A stretch of 64,000 nt of DNA, taken from NCBI GenBank assembly GCA_018195615.1, contig JAGTPG010000002.1, positions 6,069,501 to 6,133,500 of the forward strand, in the 5' to 3' direction. Both the position numbers and the translations under genes were made by a program. Source of the DNA: Streptomyces tuirus (lineage in GTDB: Bacteria; Actinomycetota; Actinomycetes; Streptomycetales; Streptomycetaceae). Positions 36,142 to 47,831 of the stretch are shown piece by piece (position 1 is the first letter of the stretch; every line of letters begins with the position of its first letter). The notes below the pieces were generated by a model. It did not search any database. It saw only the letters and a program-made list of their open reading frames with translations, and was not told the origin of the DNA.

Positions 36142-36291
36142 CCGGGGGAGCCTTGACCACGTGACGAGCAGGCGCGGCGCCGGGTTCCCCGGCGTACTTT
36201 TCGACCCAGTTCGACCCCGTGGTTCACGCGGGCGTAACGGCCATCGGCACGAATGGATAACGGCCCTGCGGCGACCCGTTCCCAGGAGGTT

Positions 36292-36303
36292 CTACGCGCG
36301 TTA
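36292..36303. promoter_or_regulatory. Candidate nucleoside-regulon operator upstream of bmp1
   Basis: CTACGCGCGTTA is a near match to the perfect palindrome CTACGCGCGTAG found before the ABC operon, add and deoC. It lies 55 bp before the bmp1 ATG. The flanking TTCTACGCGCGTTAATGTGCG is also almost identical before bmp2. Confidence 0.7.
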
Positions 36304-36357
36304 ATGTGCGCCGAACCGAGCACCCATCGCGGGGCTTTGGAGAATGGGGAACTTCAG

Positions 36358-37401
36358 ATGCGTCGGATATCCAAACTGACCCGCGTCGCGGTGGGGGTCG
36401 CGTCGCTCGGGCTCGTCGCCACGGCCTGTGGCGGAACCAGCAGTGAGAGCAGTGACGGCGACAACAGCGACCGCGGCGTCGCCATCGCGTACGACGTCGG
36501 CGGCAAGGGCGACCAGTCGTTCAACGACGCCGCCTACTCCGGCCTGACCAAGGCCAAGGACGAGTACGGCTACAAGACCGCCGACATCGAGCCCACCGAG
36601 GGTGAGACCGACGCCGACAAGGAACAGCGCCTGTCCTCGCTGGCGAAGCAGGGCTACAACCCGGTCATCGGCGTCGGCTACGCCTACGGCCCGGCGATGA
36701 AGGCCGTGGCCGCCAAGTACCCGGACACGACCTTCGGCATCGTCGACTTCGTGGTCGAGGGCAAGAACGTCGCCTCCCTCGTCTTCGCCGAGGAGCAGGC
36801 CTCCTACCTGGCCGGTGTCGCCGCCGCCAAGGCCACCAAGTCGAACGTCGTCGGCTTCGTCGGCGGTGTGGACATCCCGCTGATCCACAAGTTCGAGGCC
36901 GGCTACAAGCAGGGCGTGCAGGACACCAACCCCAAGGTGAAGGTTCTGTCGCAGTACCTGACGCAGACGGCCGAGGAGGGCGGCTTCGCCAGCCCCGACA
37001 AGGGCAAGGCCGCCGCCGAGGGGCAGATCGAGAAGAAGGCCGACGTGGTCTACGCGGCCGCCGGTCTGTCCGGTCAGGGCGTCATCGAGGCCGCCGCCAA
37101 GGCGAAGGTCTGGGCGATCGGCGTCGACTCCGACCAGTACAAGCAGGCAGCCCTCGCCAAGTACAAGAACTACATCCTCACCTCCGCTCTCAAGGACGTC
37201 GGCGGCGCGGTCTACGCGCTGTCCAAGTCCGTGCACGACAAGAAGCCGCTGACCGGCACCCACGCCTTCGACCTGAAGGTCAACGGCGTCGGCCTCTCCG
37301 AGTCGAACCCGGAGTACGCCAAGGTCCCGGGCCTCGCGGACGCGGTGAACAAGGCCAAGGAAGGCATCACCAGCGGCTCCATCAAGGTCAAGACCGAGTA
37401 G
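36358..37401 (+). CDS. BMP-family nucleoside-binding lipoprotein 1
   Basis: The 347-aa protein has a lipoprotein signal ending VATACGGTSS, with Cys as lipid anchor, then a periplasmic-binding-fold BMP/PnrA domain. Conserved parts are AIAYDVGGKGDQSFNDAAYSG, KQGYNPVIGVGYAYG, FGIVDFVVEGKNVASL, VVGFVGGVDIPLIHKFEAGY and WAIGVDSDQYKQAALA. BMP proteins capture purine or pyrimidine nucleosides for ABC import. The ABC genes lie 1.6 kb downstream. A close paralog follows directly. It has its own operator and a terminator hairpin, so it is expressed as a single gene. Confidence 0.92.
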   Translation: MRRISKLTRVAVGVASLGLVATACGGTSSESSDGDNSDRGVAIAYDVGGKGDQSFNDAAYSGLTKAKDEYGYKTADIEPTEGETDADKEQRLSSLAKQGYNPVIGVGYAYGPAMKAVAAKYPDTTFGIVDFVVEGKNVASLVFAEEQASYLAGVAAAKATKSNVVGFVGGVDIPLIHKFEAGYKQGVQDTNPKVKVLSQYLTQTAEEGGFASPDKGKAAAEGQIEKKADVVYAAAGLSGQGVIEAAAKAKVWAIGVDSDQYKQAALAKYKNYILTSALKDVGGAVYALSKSVHDKKPLTGTHAFDLKVNGVGLSESNPEYAKVPGLADAVNKAKEGITSGSIKVKTE

Positions 37402-37425
37402 GAGCGCAGGTCGGAGAACAGCCGG

Positions 37426-37456
37426 AGCGGGCGGACACCACGGGTGGCCGCCCGCT
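37426..37456 (+). terminator. Terminator hairpin after bmp1
   Basis: AGCGGGCGG pairs with CCGCCCGCT around a 13-nt loop, 25 bp after the bmp1 stop. Confidence 0.7.
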
Positions 37457-37585
37457 TCACGTTTCCGGGCCCCATATCACCCTGCGCCACCCCGCGTTCG
37501 CGGTCGGCGACGCCCCGGGCAAGGTGCGGTGAGGGCTTGCTCACGGGCGCATAACAAGGTGGACAGAAGGGGTTTTCAGGCAGGT

Positions 37586-37597
37586 CTACGCGCGTTA
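37586..37597. promoter_or_regulatory. Candidate nucleoside-regulon operator upstream of bmp2
   Basis: CTACGCGCGTTA matches the bmp1 site exactly and lies about 100 bp before the bmp2 ATG. TTAAT directly follows CGCG, so the site may overlap a -10 element. Confidence 0.7.
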
Positions 37598-37695
37598 ATC
37601 TGCGGCGAAACCAGCGCCGAAGCTGAACCGTCCCGGCGCTGAGCGACCCCGGGAGCACCACCCCGGACCCGCCAGTACGACAGGAGCACTCACAC

Positions 37696-38742
37696 ATGCG
37701 CCGGATTTCCCGGATCACGGTCGCAGGCGCAGCGACCGCCTCCCTGGCCCTCGCCCTCTCCGCCTGCGGCAGCACCTCGACCTCCGGGTCGTCCGAGTCG
37801 AAGGGGAACAAGGGCCTCGCCATCGCGTACGACGTGGGCGGCAAGGGCGACCAGTCCTTCAACGACGCCGCGTACGCGGGCCTGGAGAAGGCGCAGAAGG
37901 AGTTCGGCTACGAGACGGCCGACCTGGAGCCCACCGAGGGCGAGACGGACGCCGACAAGGAGCAGCGCCTGGTCTCGCTGGCGAAGCAGGGCTACAACCC
38001 GGTCATCGGCGTCGGCTACGCGTACGCCTCGGCCGTCAAGGGTGCCGCGGAGAAGTTCCCGGACACCACCTTCGGCATCGTCGACGACGCCACGATCAAC
38101 ACCAAGAACGTCGCCGACCTGGTCTTCAACGAGGAGCAGGCCTCCTACCTGGCCGGTGTCGCCGCCGCCAAGAGCACCAAGTCGAAGGTCGTCGGCTTCG
38201 TCGGCGGTGTGGACATCCCGCTGATCCACAAGTTCCAGGCGGGCTTCGCGCAGGGCGTCAAGGACACCGACCCGAAGGTCAAGGTCCTCTCGCAGTACCT
38301 CACCCAGACGGCCGAGGAGGGCGGCTTCGCCAGCCCCGACAAGGGCAAGACGGCCGCCGAGGGCCAGATCGAGAAGAAGGCCGACGTGGTCTACGCGGCC
38401 GCCGGTCTGTCCGGTCAGGGCGTGATCGAGGCCGCCGCCGCCAAGAAGGTGTGGGCGATCGGCGTCGACTCCGACCAGTACAAGCAGGAAGCCCTCGCCA
38501 AGTACAAGGACTCCATCCTGACCTCGGCGATGAAGGACGTCGCCAAGGCCGTGTACAGCCTGGCGAAGTCGGTCGAGGACGGCAAGCCGGAGACCGGTAT
38601 CGTTCGTGGCGATCTGAAGACCGGCGAGGTGAGCCTGTCGGACTCCAACCCGAAGTTCGCGGACGACGCCGAGCTCCAGGAAGCCATCAAGACGGCCAAG
38701 GAGAAGATCATCAGCGGCGAGATCAAGGTCAAGAGCAGCTGA
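37696..38742 (+). CDS. BMP-family nucleoside-binding lipoprotein 2
   Basis: The gene encodes 348 aa, with lipoprotein signal ALALSACGSTS and the same BMP domain as its neighbour, including GLAIAYDVGGKGDQSFNDAAY, DDATINTKNVADLVFNEEQA and VVGFVGGVDIPLIHKFQAGF. Long stretches are identical to bmp1 at DNA level, notably around the segments for SQYLTQTAEEGGFASPDKGK and DVVYAAAGLSGQGVIEAA, indicating recent duplication or gene conversion. It precedes the ABC transporter operon, which it probably serves. A good AGGAG ribosome site precedes the ATG. Confidence 0.93.
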   Translation: MRRISRITVAGAATASLALALSACGSTSTSGSSESKGNKGLAIAYDVGGKGDQSFNDAAYAGLEKAQKEFGYETADLEPTEGETDADKEQRLVSLAKQGYNPVIGVGYAYASAVKGAAEKFPDTTFGIVDDATINTKNVADLVFNEEQASYLAGVAAAKSTKSKVVGFVGGVDIPLIHKFQAGFAQGVKDTDPKVKVLSQYLTQTAEEGGFASPDKGKTAAEGQIEKKADVVYAAAGLSGQGVIEAAAAKKVWAIGVDSDQYKQEALAKYKDSILTSAMKDVAKAVYSLAKSVEDGKPETGIVRGDLKTGEVSLSDSNPKFADDAELQEAIKTAKEKIISGEIKVKSS

Positions 38743-38870
38743 CGAGCGACTGAGGGGTCGTTGGATGGATCAGGCCGGCGCTGACCGGCGGTACCGTGCG
38801 GCCGGGCTGCCGGAGCCCGCCGGCCCGGCAGGATCCATGCGACGCCCCCTGGCCCTCGAGCGAGTAGGTA

Positions 38871-38886
38871 GTAACCCCGGGGTTAC
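38871..38886. promoter_or_regulatory. Perfect 16-bp palindrome upstream of the ABC operon
   Basis: GTAACCCCGGGGTTAC is fully self-complementary. It lies 83 bp before the candidate operator at 38969 and about 120 bp before the ATPase start. It could be a second operator or a factor-binding site. Confidence 0.5.
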
Positions 38887-38968
38887 GCCCGCTCAATGGG
38901 GTACGGGGAGGCTGCTCCTCGTGCCCCGTTGTCGCGGGGTGTCGGCCCCTTTGTATGCCGTAGGGGCG

Positions 38969-38980
38969 CTACGCGCGTAG
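38969..38980. promoter_or_regulatory. Candidate nucleoside-regulon operator upstream of the ABC-cdd-deoA operon
   Basis: CTACGCGCGTAG is a perfect 12-bp palindrome 28 bp upstream of the proposed ATPase start. It is identical to the sites before add and deoC. Confidence 0.75.
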
Positions 38981-39008
38981 ACGACCCCCGTCCCCAGGAG
39001 AGTGCGCC

Positions 39009-40623
<1,615 letters not shown>

Positions 40624-40624
<1 letters not shown>

Positions 40625-41748
40625 TGAAGAAGTTCGACAAGGAGCGCGTGCTCCTCGCGGTGGCCGGACCGGTCATCGCGCTCGCCGTGGCCTTCGTGCT
40701 GAGCGCGATCGTGCTGGTCGCGTCGGGCAAGAACCCCGTCGAGCCGTTCGCCGTGATGTTCGAGCAGGCCGGCTTCTCGGACATCCAGGTGCTGATCATC
40801 AACCAGGCCTCGATGTACTACATCGCGGCGCTCGCGGTGGCCATCGGCTTCCGGATGAACCTGTTCAACATCGGTGTCGACGGCCAGTACCAGCTCGCCG
40901 CCATGATGGCCGCCGTCGTCGGCGCCCACGCCAACCTGCCGGCCGCCCTCCAGGTCCCGCTGCTGCTCCTGACCGCCGTCCTCACCGGCGCCTTCTGGTC
41001 CGGTATCGCCGGTGTCCTCAAGGTCACCCGCGGCGTCAGCGAGGTCGTCGCCACGATCATGCTCAACGCGATCGCCACCTCCGTGATCGCCTACCTGTGG
41101 CTGCCCGACGTCTTCGGTGTGAAGGTCGGCAACAACAACACCACCGGCGAGATGCACGAGTCCGGCTGGATCCCCGGCATCGACATGGGCGCGGCCGGTG
41201 AGATCTACGGCCTGGTGCTGCTCGCCGTCCTCCTCGGCATCGGCTACTGGGTCGTCCTCAACCGCACCCGCTTCGGCTTCGACCTGCGCGCCTCCGGCGC
41301 CTCGACCACCGCGGCGGCGGCCAGCGGCGTCGACCCCAAGCGCATGGTGCTGACCGCCATGCTGCTCTCCGGCGGCATCGCGGGCCTGGCCGGTCTGCCG
41401 ATCCTGCTCGGCGACACCCACACCTACAGCCTGAACTTCCCCACCGGCATCGGCTTCCTCGGCATCGGCATCGCCCTGCTGGGCCGCAACAGCCCGGTCG
41501 GCATCGCGTTCGCCGCCCTGCTGTGGGCCTGGCTCGACAAGGCCTCGCCCGAGCTGGACTTCCACGGCTACGACAAGGAGATCGCGGTCATCATGCAGGG
41601 CCTGATCGTGCTCTCGGTCGTCGTCTCCTACGAGGCCGTCCGCGAGTGGGGCCTGCGCCGCCAGCAGCGCCGGGTCGGCGCCGAACTGGCCGCCGGTCAC
41701 GTCCTCGGCGCCCACACCAACACCACGAAGGAGGTGGCTGGCCGATGA
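40624..41748 (+). CDS. Nucleoside ABC transporter permease 1
   Basis: The gene encodes 374 aa with about nine membrane segments (BPD_transp_2 family). Typical blocks are ASMYYIAALAVAIGFRMNLFNIGVDGQYQL, VSEVVATIMLNAIA and GIGFLGIGIALLGRNSPVG. I start at the ATG of MKKFDKERVLL, which overlaps the restored ATPase stop codon; the upstream extension is the frame-shifted ATPase C-terminus. It overlaps permease 2 by ATGA. It forms the transmembrane pore for nucleoside import with its partner. Confidence 0.93.
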
Positions 41749-43010
41749 CCACCGCGACCGACCTCAACCAGCCCACGCTGCAGCCCGCGGCGCCCACCGG
41801 CCGCCGACTGTCGTGGCCCGTCCTGCTACTGATCATCGCCGCGGGCCTCGCGCTCACCTCGATGGTCCGCCTCATCACCGGCGCCGACGGCATCACCAAC
41901 GTCAGCCAGATGTCCACCGCGCTCCAGCTCGCCGTGCCGATCGGCCTCGCCGGTCTCGGCGGTCTGTGGGCCGAGCGCGCGGGCGTGGTCAACATCGGCC
42001 TCGAGGGCATGATGATCCTCGGCACCTGGTTCGGCGCCTGGGCCGGATTCCAGTGGGGCCCGTGGACCGGTGTCCTGGTGGGTATCATCGGCGGCTGCCT
42101 CGGCGGCCTGCTGCACGCCTTCGTCACCGTCACCTTCAACGTCAACCACATCGTCTCCGGTGTGGCCATCAACATCCTCGCCCTCGGCGCCACCCGCTAC
42201 CTCGCGCCCCTCGCCTTCGAGGGCCACACCGGCGGCTCCGCCAAGCAGTCCCCGGCGGTGGACTCCCTCGGCCACTTCACCGTGCCGGGCCTGTCCGACG
42301 CCCTGCGGGACCTCAACAACCAGGGCTGGTTCCTCATCTCCGACATCGCCGGCCTGCTCGGCGGCCTCGTCACCAACGTCTCCTGGCTGACCCTGATCGC
42401 CGTGGCGCTGATCCCCGCGACCTGGTGGATCCTGTGGCGCACCGCCTTCGGCCTGCGGCTGCGTTCCTGCGGTGAGAACCCGGTCGCCGCCGAGTCCCTC
42501 GGCGTCAACGTCTACAAGTACAAGTACATCGCCGTCGTCATCTCCGGCGGCCTGGCCGGCCTCGGTGGCGTCTTCCTCTCCATCGTGGCCAACCCCTTCT
42601 ACCTGGAGGGCCAGGTCAGCGGCCGCGGCTTCATCGGCCTCGCGGCGATGATCTTCGGCAACTGGATGCCGGGCGGCCTCGCCCTCGGCGCGGGCCTGTT
42701 CGGCTACACCGACAGCCTCAACCTGCGCGGCGGCTCCGCCAACGTCCACGCCCTGCTGCTGCTCGGCGCGCTGCTGCTGATCATCGGCGCGATCTGGCTG
42801 GTGGTCCGCAAGAAGTACGTCCCGGCCGTGTGCACGCTGATCGCCGGTGCCCTGGTGCTCACCTGGTACGCGACCACCGACGAGGTCCCCAACCAGGTCG
42901 TCTCCGCCACGCCGTACGTCATCACCCTGGTGGTCCTCGCGCTGTCCGCCCAGCGCCTGCGGATGCCGAGGGCGAACGGCATGCCGTACCGGAAGGGACA
43001 GGGCAAGTGA
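41745..43010 (+). CDS. Nucleoside ABC transporter permease 2
   Basis: The 421-aa protein is of the same BPD_transp_2 family, with LAVPIGLAGLGGLWAERAGVVNIGLEGMMI, FNVNHIVSGVAINILALG, RSCGENPVAAESLGVNVYKYK and GLAAMIFGNWMPGGLALGAGL. About ten membrane segments are present. The start overlaps the permease 1 stop and its stop overlaps the cdd GTG (GTGA), so transport and cytidine deamination are translationally coupled. Confidence 0.94.
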   Translation: MTTATDLNQPTLQPAAPTGRRLSWPVLLLIIAAGLALTSMVRLITGADGITNVSQMSTALQLAVPIGLAGLGGLWAERAGVVNIGLEGMMILGTWFGAWAGFQWGPWTGVLVGIIGGCLGGLLHAFVTVTFNVNHIVSGVAINILALGATRYLAPLAFEGHTGGSAKQSPAVDSLGHFTVPGLSDALRDLNNQGWFLISDIAGLLGGLVTNVSWLTLIAVALIPATWWILWRTAFGLRLRSCGENPVAAESLGVNVYKYKYIAVVISGGLAGLGGVFLSIVANPFYLEGQVSGRGFIGLAAMIFGNWMPGGLALGAGLFGYTDSLNLRGGSANVHALLLLGALLLIIGAIWLVVRKKYVPAVCTLIAGALVLTWYATTDEVPNQVVSATPYVITLVVLALSAQRLRMPRANGMPYRKGQGK

Positions 43011-43411
43011 CCGACACCGGCCCGGCCGTCGACTGGGAGAAGCTGCGCGCGGTGGCCCGGGACGCCATGTCCCGGGCGTACGCCCCGTACTCCGGCTACC
43101 CGGTCGGCGTGGCGGCCCTGGTCGACGACGGGCGGATCATCTCCGGCTGCAACGTCGAGAACGCCTCGTACGGGCTCTCCCTGTGCGCCGAGTGCGGCCT
43201 GGTGTCGGAGCTGCACAACACCGGCGGCGGTCGTCTGACGCACTTCACCTGCGTCGACCGGGACGGCGAGTCGCTCGTCCCGTGCGGGCGCTGCCGCCAG
43301 CTGCTGCACGAGTTCGGCGGCCCGGACCTCCTGCTTCAGACCCCGGCGGGCATCGTGCCGCTGTCGGAGATGCTGCCCCAGGCCTTCGGCCCCGGCCACC
43401 TCAGCAAGTAG
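43007..43411 (+). CDS. cdd: Cytidine deaminase
   Basis: The gene encodes 134 aa. Zinc and catalytic residues are C60 with E62 (SLCAECGL) and C93/C96 (PCGRCRQLL). Substrate residues lie in GCNVENASYG. It converts cytidine and deoxycytidine to uridine and deoxyuridine after uptake by the preceding transporter. It is coupled to permease 2 by a 4-nt overlap. Confidence 0.96.
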   Translation: MTDTGPAVDWEKLRAVARDAMSRAYAPYSGYPVGVAALVDDGRIISGCNVENASYGLSLCAECGLVSELHNTGGGRLTHFTCVDRDGESLVPCGRCRQLLHEFGGPDLLLQTPAGIVPLSEMLPQAFGPGHLSK

Positions 43412-43418
43412 TCATTCC

Positions 43419-43457
43419 CGTACGGCCCCTCCGATCTTGTGCGGGAGGGGCCGTACG
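43419..43457 (+). terminator. Intercistronic hairpin between cdd and deoA
   Basis: CGTACGGCCCCTCC pairs with GGAGGGGCCGTACG (14 bp) around an 11-nt loop, directly after cdd and 34 bp before deoA. It may act as a partial terminator or mRNA-stability element, lowering deoA relative to cdd. Confidence 0.75.
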
Positions 43458-43491
43458 GCTTCTGGACCCCTCGGAAGGGAACCCCCAAGCC

Positions 43492-44774
<1,283 letters not shown>

Positions 44775-44869
44775 CCAGGCGGTTTCTCATTCGAGTGAAC
44801 GGGATCGGTGGCCCCCTGCCGGTCCCGTTCGGCATGCTGGGACCGGTGACGCACCGGTAGGAGACCGCC

Positions 44870-45364
44870 ATGAGCGCACTCACCGTGAGCCAGGACCCCG
44901 AGCAGAGCTGGGACGATCTTGTCCGGTTCTGGGAGGAGATGGAATGGCCTGAGGGCAGCAAGGTGGAGATCATCGACGACTGGGAAATCTTCCAGACACT
45001 GGCGATCGCCGTGCCATCACGTCTCGGCATGCTCATCCCGGATCTCGTGGTGGCCCCCGTGCGGGAGGACGCTGACACGGACACTCACATCCCGGCCGCC
45101 CGCGCCGAACTCGTCGTCGAGGTCACGTCCAAGTCCAACGCTCGTCAGGACCGAGTCAGCAAGCCTGCTGCCTGTGCCACTGCCGGTATCCCGCTCTACC
45201 TCCTCGTGGATCGCTGGGCCGCCGACGGCCCCACCGTTACGCTCTACGGCGAGCCCAAGGGCGATGTCTACCGCCCCCTGAGCACCGCCGAGTTCGGCGA
45301 GTCGATCAAGCTGCCCGCTCCCTTCGACCTTGTCATCGACACCGGCGACTTCCCGGAGAGCTGA
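44870..45364 (+). CDS. Uma2-family (DUF820) protein with an internal in-frame deletion
   Basis: The gene encodes 164 aa. IPDLVVAP (D58), ELVVEVTSKSN (E84, K88) and GIPLYLLVDRWAADGPTVTLYGEPKGD are classic Uma2. In full-length relatives about 25-30 residues (containing a conserved His) separate KVEII from WxIFQTL; here the text reads KVEIIDDWEIFQTL, so that segment is gone while the frame is kept. The putative PD-(D/E)XK residues remain, so activity is uncertain. It starts with ATG, with a GGAG-like site. Uma2 genes are very numerous in Streptomyces. Confidence 0.8.
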   Translation: MSALTVSQDPEQSWDDLVRFWEEMEWPEGSKVEIIDDWEIFQTLAIAVPSRLGMLIPDLVVAPVREDADTDTHIPAARAELVVEVTSKSNARQDRVSKPAACATAGIPLYLLVDRWAADGPTVTLYGEPKGDVYRPLSTAEFGESIKLPAPFDLVIDTGDFPES

Positions 45365-45365
45365 G

Positions 45366-46285
45366 TCACCCCAACAACGCAGCCACCACCACCAACACCG
45401 GCACCGCCAACACCGTCGACAACACAATCGCCTCCCTCGCCAGCACCTCACCCACCCGGTAACTGCTCGCGTACGTGAACAGGTTCTGCGCGGCCGGCAA
45501 CGCGGACGTCACCACCACGTCGAGCAGCAGGGCGCCTCGGAGGCCGAAGACACCCGCCGCGAGGGCCCAGGCGACCAGCGGCTGGACGACGGACTTCAGA
45601 CCGACCGCGAGGAGCACCGGGGCCCGTTCCGCACCGCGCAGCGGCAGCGTGCTGCCGCGCAGGGAGATGCCGAAGGCGAGCAGGACGGCGGGGACCGACA
45701 TGTTGCCGATCAGGGTCAGGGGTCCATCAGGGGGCCCGGCACATGGAGGCCGGTCCCCGACGCCGCCACCCCGGCCAGGGAGCCCAGCGCGATCGGATTA
45801 CGCAGCGGAGTGAGCAGGCGCTGCCACAGCGGGCGCTTCTCCCCACCGGACGCCAGGTCCAGGATCGTCAGCGCCACCGGCGTCACCCCGATCAGCTGGA
45901 ACAGCAGCACCGGCGCCACCAGCGACGCGTCGCCCAGCACGTACACGGCGATCGGGATGCCCAGGTTCCCCGAGTTGACGTAACTGGAGCACAGCGCGCC
46001 GATCGTCGTCCGGCCCACGCCCCAGCCCCGTACGGCGCCCACCGCCACGAACACACCCGCCGCCGCTGCCGTGCTCATCGCCGTCACGAGCAGGCGGTTC
46101 GAGAAGATCACCGACAGGTCGGCCTGGGCGAGGGTGGTGAACAGCAGCGCCGGGGACGCCACGTGGAACGCGAGCTTGGTCAGGACCTCACGTCCGCCGT
46201 CGCCCAGATAACCCCGGCGACCGATCAGATACCCCACCCCGATGACGACCGCGATGACCGCGAACCCGCTCAGCACCCCCTGCAC
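45366..46285 (-). CDS. AEC-family (auxin efflux carrier) permease, one apparent -1 frame break
   Basis: The N-terminal part (MQGVLSGFAVIAVVIGVGYLIG; YVNSGNLGIPIAVYVLGD) and C-terminal part (NMSVPAVLLAFGISLRG; TSALPAAQNLFTYAS) are adjacent halves of a ten-segment AEC transporter. One C missing in the CCCC run near 45721 separates them; restoring it gives PLMDPLTLIGNMSVPAVLL, the normal family sequence, for about 306 aa. These proteins export organic anions or related small molecules; the substrate is unknown. Confidence 0.88.
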
Positions 46286-46421
46286 GAGGCCCCCTCACGG
46301 GCGATGCGGGCATAGGGCAGGGAGGGAGGGGCAGATGCATGGGGCATGCAGCCAACCCTCCGGGGAAGGCCGTGGCCAGGTCAATGTGATCCTTACGGCG
46401 CCGGCAGGACGGACAGTCGCG

Positions 46422-46808
46422 ATGAGTTACAGCCGCCCGCGCGGTCTACCGATCGTGGACGCCATGACACCCCCCGTGCTCGTGCTCCCCGGCCCCGTCA
46501 CGCGGGACGAGGTGAGCGCCCTCAGCGACGACGTGCGAGCACTGCTGCGAGCCGGCCCCGCCCGAGTTGTGGTGTGCGATGTCGGGGGCCTGGGGCCGCC
46601 GGGGCTCGCCACCGTCGACCTGCTCGCGCGACTTCAGCTGGCCGCTCGCCGGGCCGGAGGCCGGATACGGCTGCGCGACCCCGACCCGGCCCTATGCGCC
46701 CTCCTCGACCTGGTCGGTCTCCGCTTCGAGGTGGAGGGGCAGGCCGAAGAGCGGGAACCAGCGCTTGGTGTCGAGGAAGCAGTGGAACCCGGTGATCCGG
46801 CCGTCTGA
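46422..46808 (+). CDS. STAS-domain protein (anti-anti-sigma-like)
   Basis: The gene encodes about 128 aa. PPVLVLPGPVTRDEVSALSDDVRALL, VVVCDVGGLGPPGLATVDLLARLQLAARRAGG and LRDPDPALCALLDLVGL follow the strand-helix order of STAS domains. The phosphorylatable Ser/Thr of SpoIIAA proteins, usually in DxSxxxxxD, reads as CDVGGLGPPGL, so classical phosphorylation is doubtful. An alternative ATG is at 46464. The last 117 nt overlap the convergent sigma factor gene. Confidence 0.75.
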   Translation: MSYSRPRGLPIVDAMTPPVLVLPGPVTRDEVSALSDDVRALLRAGPARVVVCDVGGLGPPGLATVDLLARLQLAARRAGGRIRLRDPDPALCALLDLVGLRFEVEGQAEEREPALGVEEAVEPGDPAV

Positions 46809-47711
46809 GATCTCCAGCACCTGGACCGCCCACGGCGTGAACCCGCCGCCGCCTTCCGGGTCCGGCTTGTACTGGGCGAACCCGGGCAGGCCGTTGACCT
46901 GGACCGGCACCAGACGGGATCCCGCGCAGGGCGCGCCGAGCGTGGTCATGAAGCCGGTGATGTCGCCGACGCCCGTCAGCCACAGGTCGAACGGCGGCAT
47001 CGTCATCACCGCGTCCTCATGCAGCAGGGCCGTCAGCGCCGTCATGTCGTAACCCTCGAAGGCCGCCACATAGCGGTCCAGCAGCTTCTGCTGGTCCTCG
47101 TCCAGCGGGTCGGAGACGGCCGCGTCGGCGCCCGGCTGCTGCCGCTCGGCCAGGGTGGCGCGGGCCCGCTGGAGGGCACTGTTGACCGAGGCCACCGAGG
47201 TGTCCAGCAGTTCGGCGACCTCGCTGGCCTTCCAGGCCAGCACCTCGCGCAGGATCAGCACGGCCCGCTGCTTGGCCGGCAGCTGCTGCAGCGCGGCCAT
47301 GAAGGCGAGCCGCACGGACTCCTTGGCGATCGCCGCCTCCGCCGGGTCGTCGGTCGTGGGCAGCACTCGGGCGTCCGGCACGGGCTCCAGCCAGGTGTTG
47401 TCCGGGCGGGGGGAGAGGGCCGCCTGGGCGAGCGGGGTGGACTCGGTCAGGTCCATGGGCCTGGCGCGCTTGTTGCCCGCGGTCAGCATGTCCAGGCACA
47501 CGTTGGTCGCGATGCGGTACAGCCAGGAGCGCAGGCTGGAGCGTCCCTCGAACTTGTCGTAGCTGCGCCAGGCGCGGACCATCGTGTCCTGCACCGCGTC
47601 CTCGGCCTCGAAGGAGGAGCCGAGCATCCGGTAGCAGTACCCCGTCAGCTCGGTCCGGTATGCCTCCAGCCTGATGTCCAGATCTGTCGGTGTCGCCGTG
47701 CCGTTCGTCAT
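46692..47711 (-). CDS. ECF-type sigma-70 factor with SnoaL-like C-terminal domain
   Basis: The gene encodes 339 aa. Region 2: RTELTGYCYRMLGSSFEAEDAVQDTMVRAW and GRSSLRSWLYRIATNVCLDML. Region 4: ALQQLPAKQRAVLILREVLAWKASEVAELLDTSVASV. The C-terminal 130 residues (LLDRYVAAFEGYDMTALTALLHEDAVMTMPP onwards) form a SnoaL/NTF2-like fold that replaces an anti-sigma in this class (SigJ-like). I start at the ATG of MTNGTATPTD; the longer frame has no support. Its target promoters are unknown. Confidence 0.9.
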   Translation of the reverse strand: MTNGTATPTDLDIRLEAYRTELTGYCYRMLGSSFEAEDAVQDTMVRAWRSYDKFEGRSSLRSWLYRIATNVCLDMLTAGNKRARPMDLTESTPLAQAALSPRPDNTWLEPVPDARVLPTTDDPAEAAIAKESVRLAFMAALQQLPAKQRAVLILREVLAWKASEVAELLDTSVASVNSALQRARATLAERQQPGADAAVSDPLDEDQQKLLDRYVAAFEGYDMTALTALLHEDAVMTMPPFDLWLTGVGDITGFMTTLGAPCAGSRLVPVQVNGLPGFAQYKPDPEGGGGFTPWAVQVLEISDGRITGFHCFLDTKRWFPLFGLPLHLEAETDQVEEGA

Positions 47712-47831
47712 CGCCCACCCACCCCTGTGGAATCTCTGTCGCGCGCCTTTGCGCCCAGCACTTCGGAAGCTACCGCAGCCCACTGACAACGGCCCCCCGA
47801 GCGCACAAACGCGCAGGTCGAAGCAGCCGCT

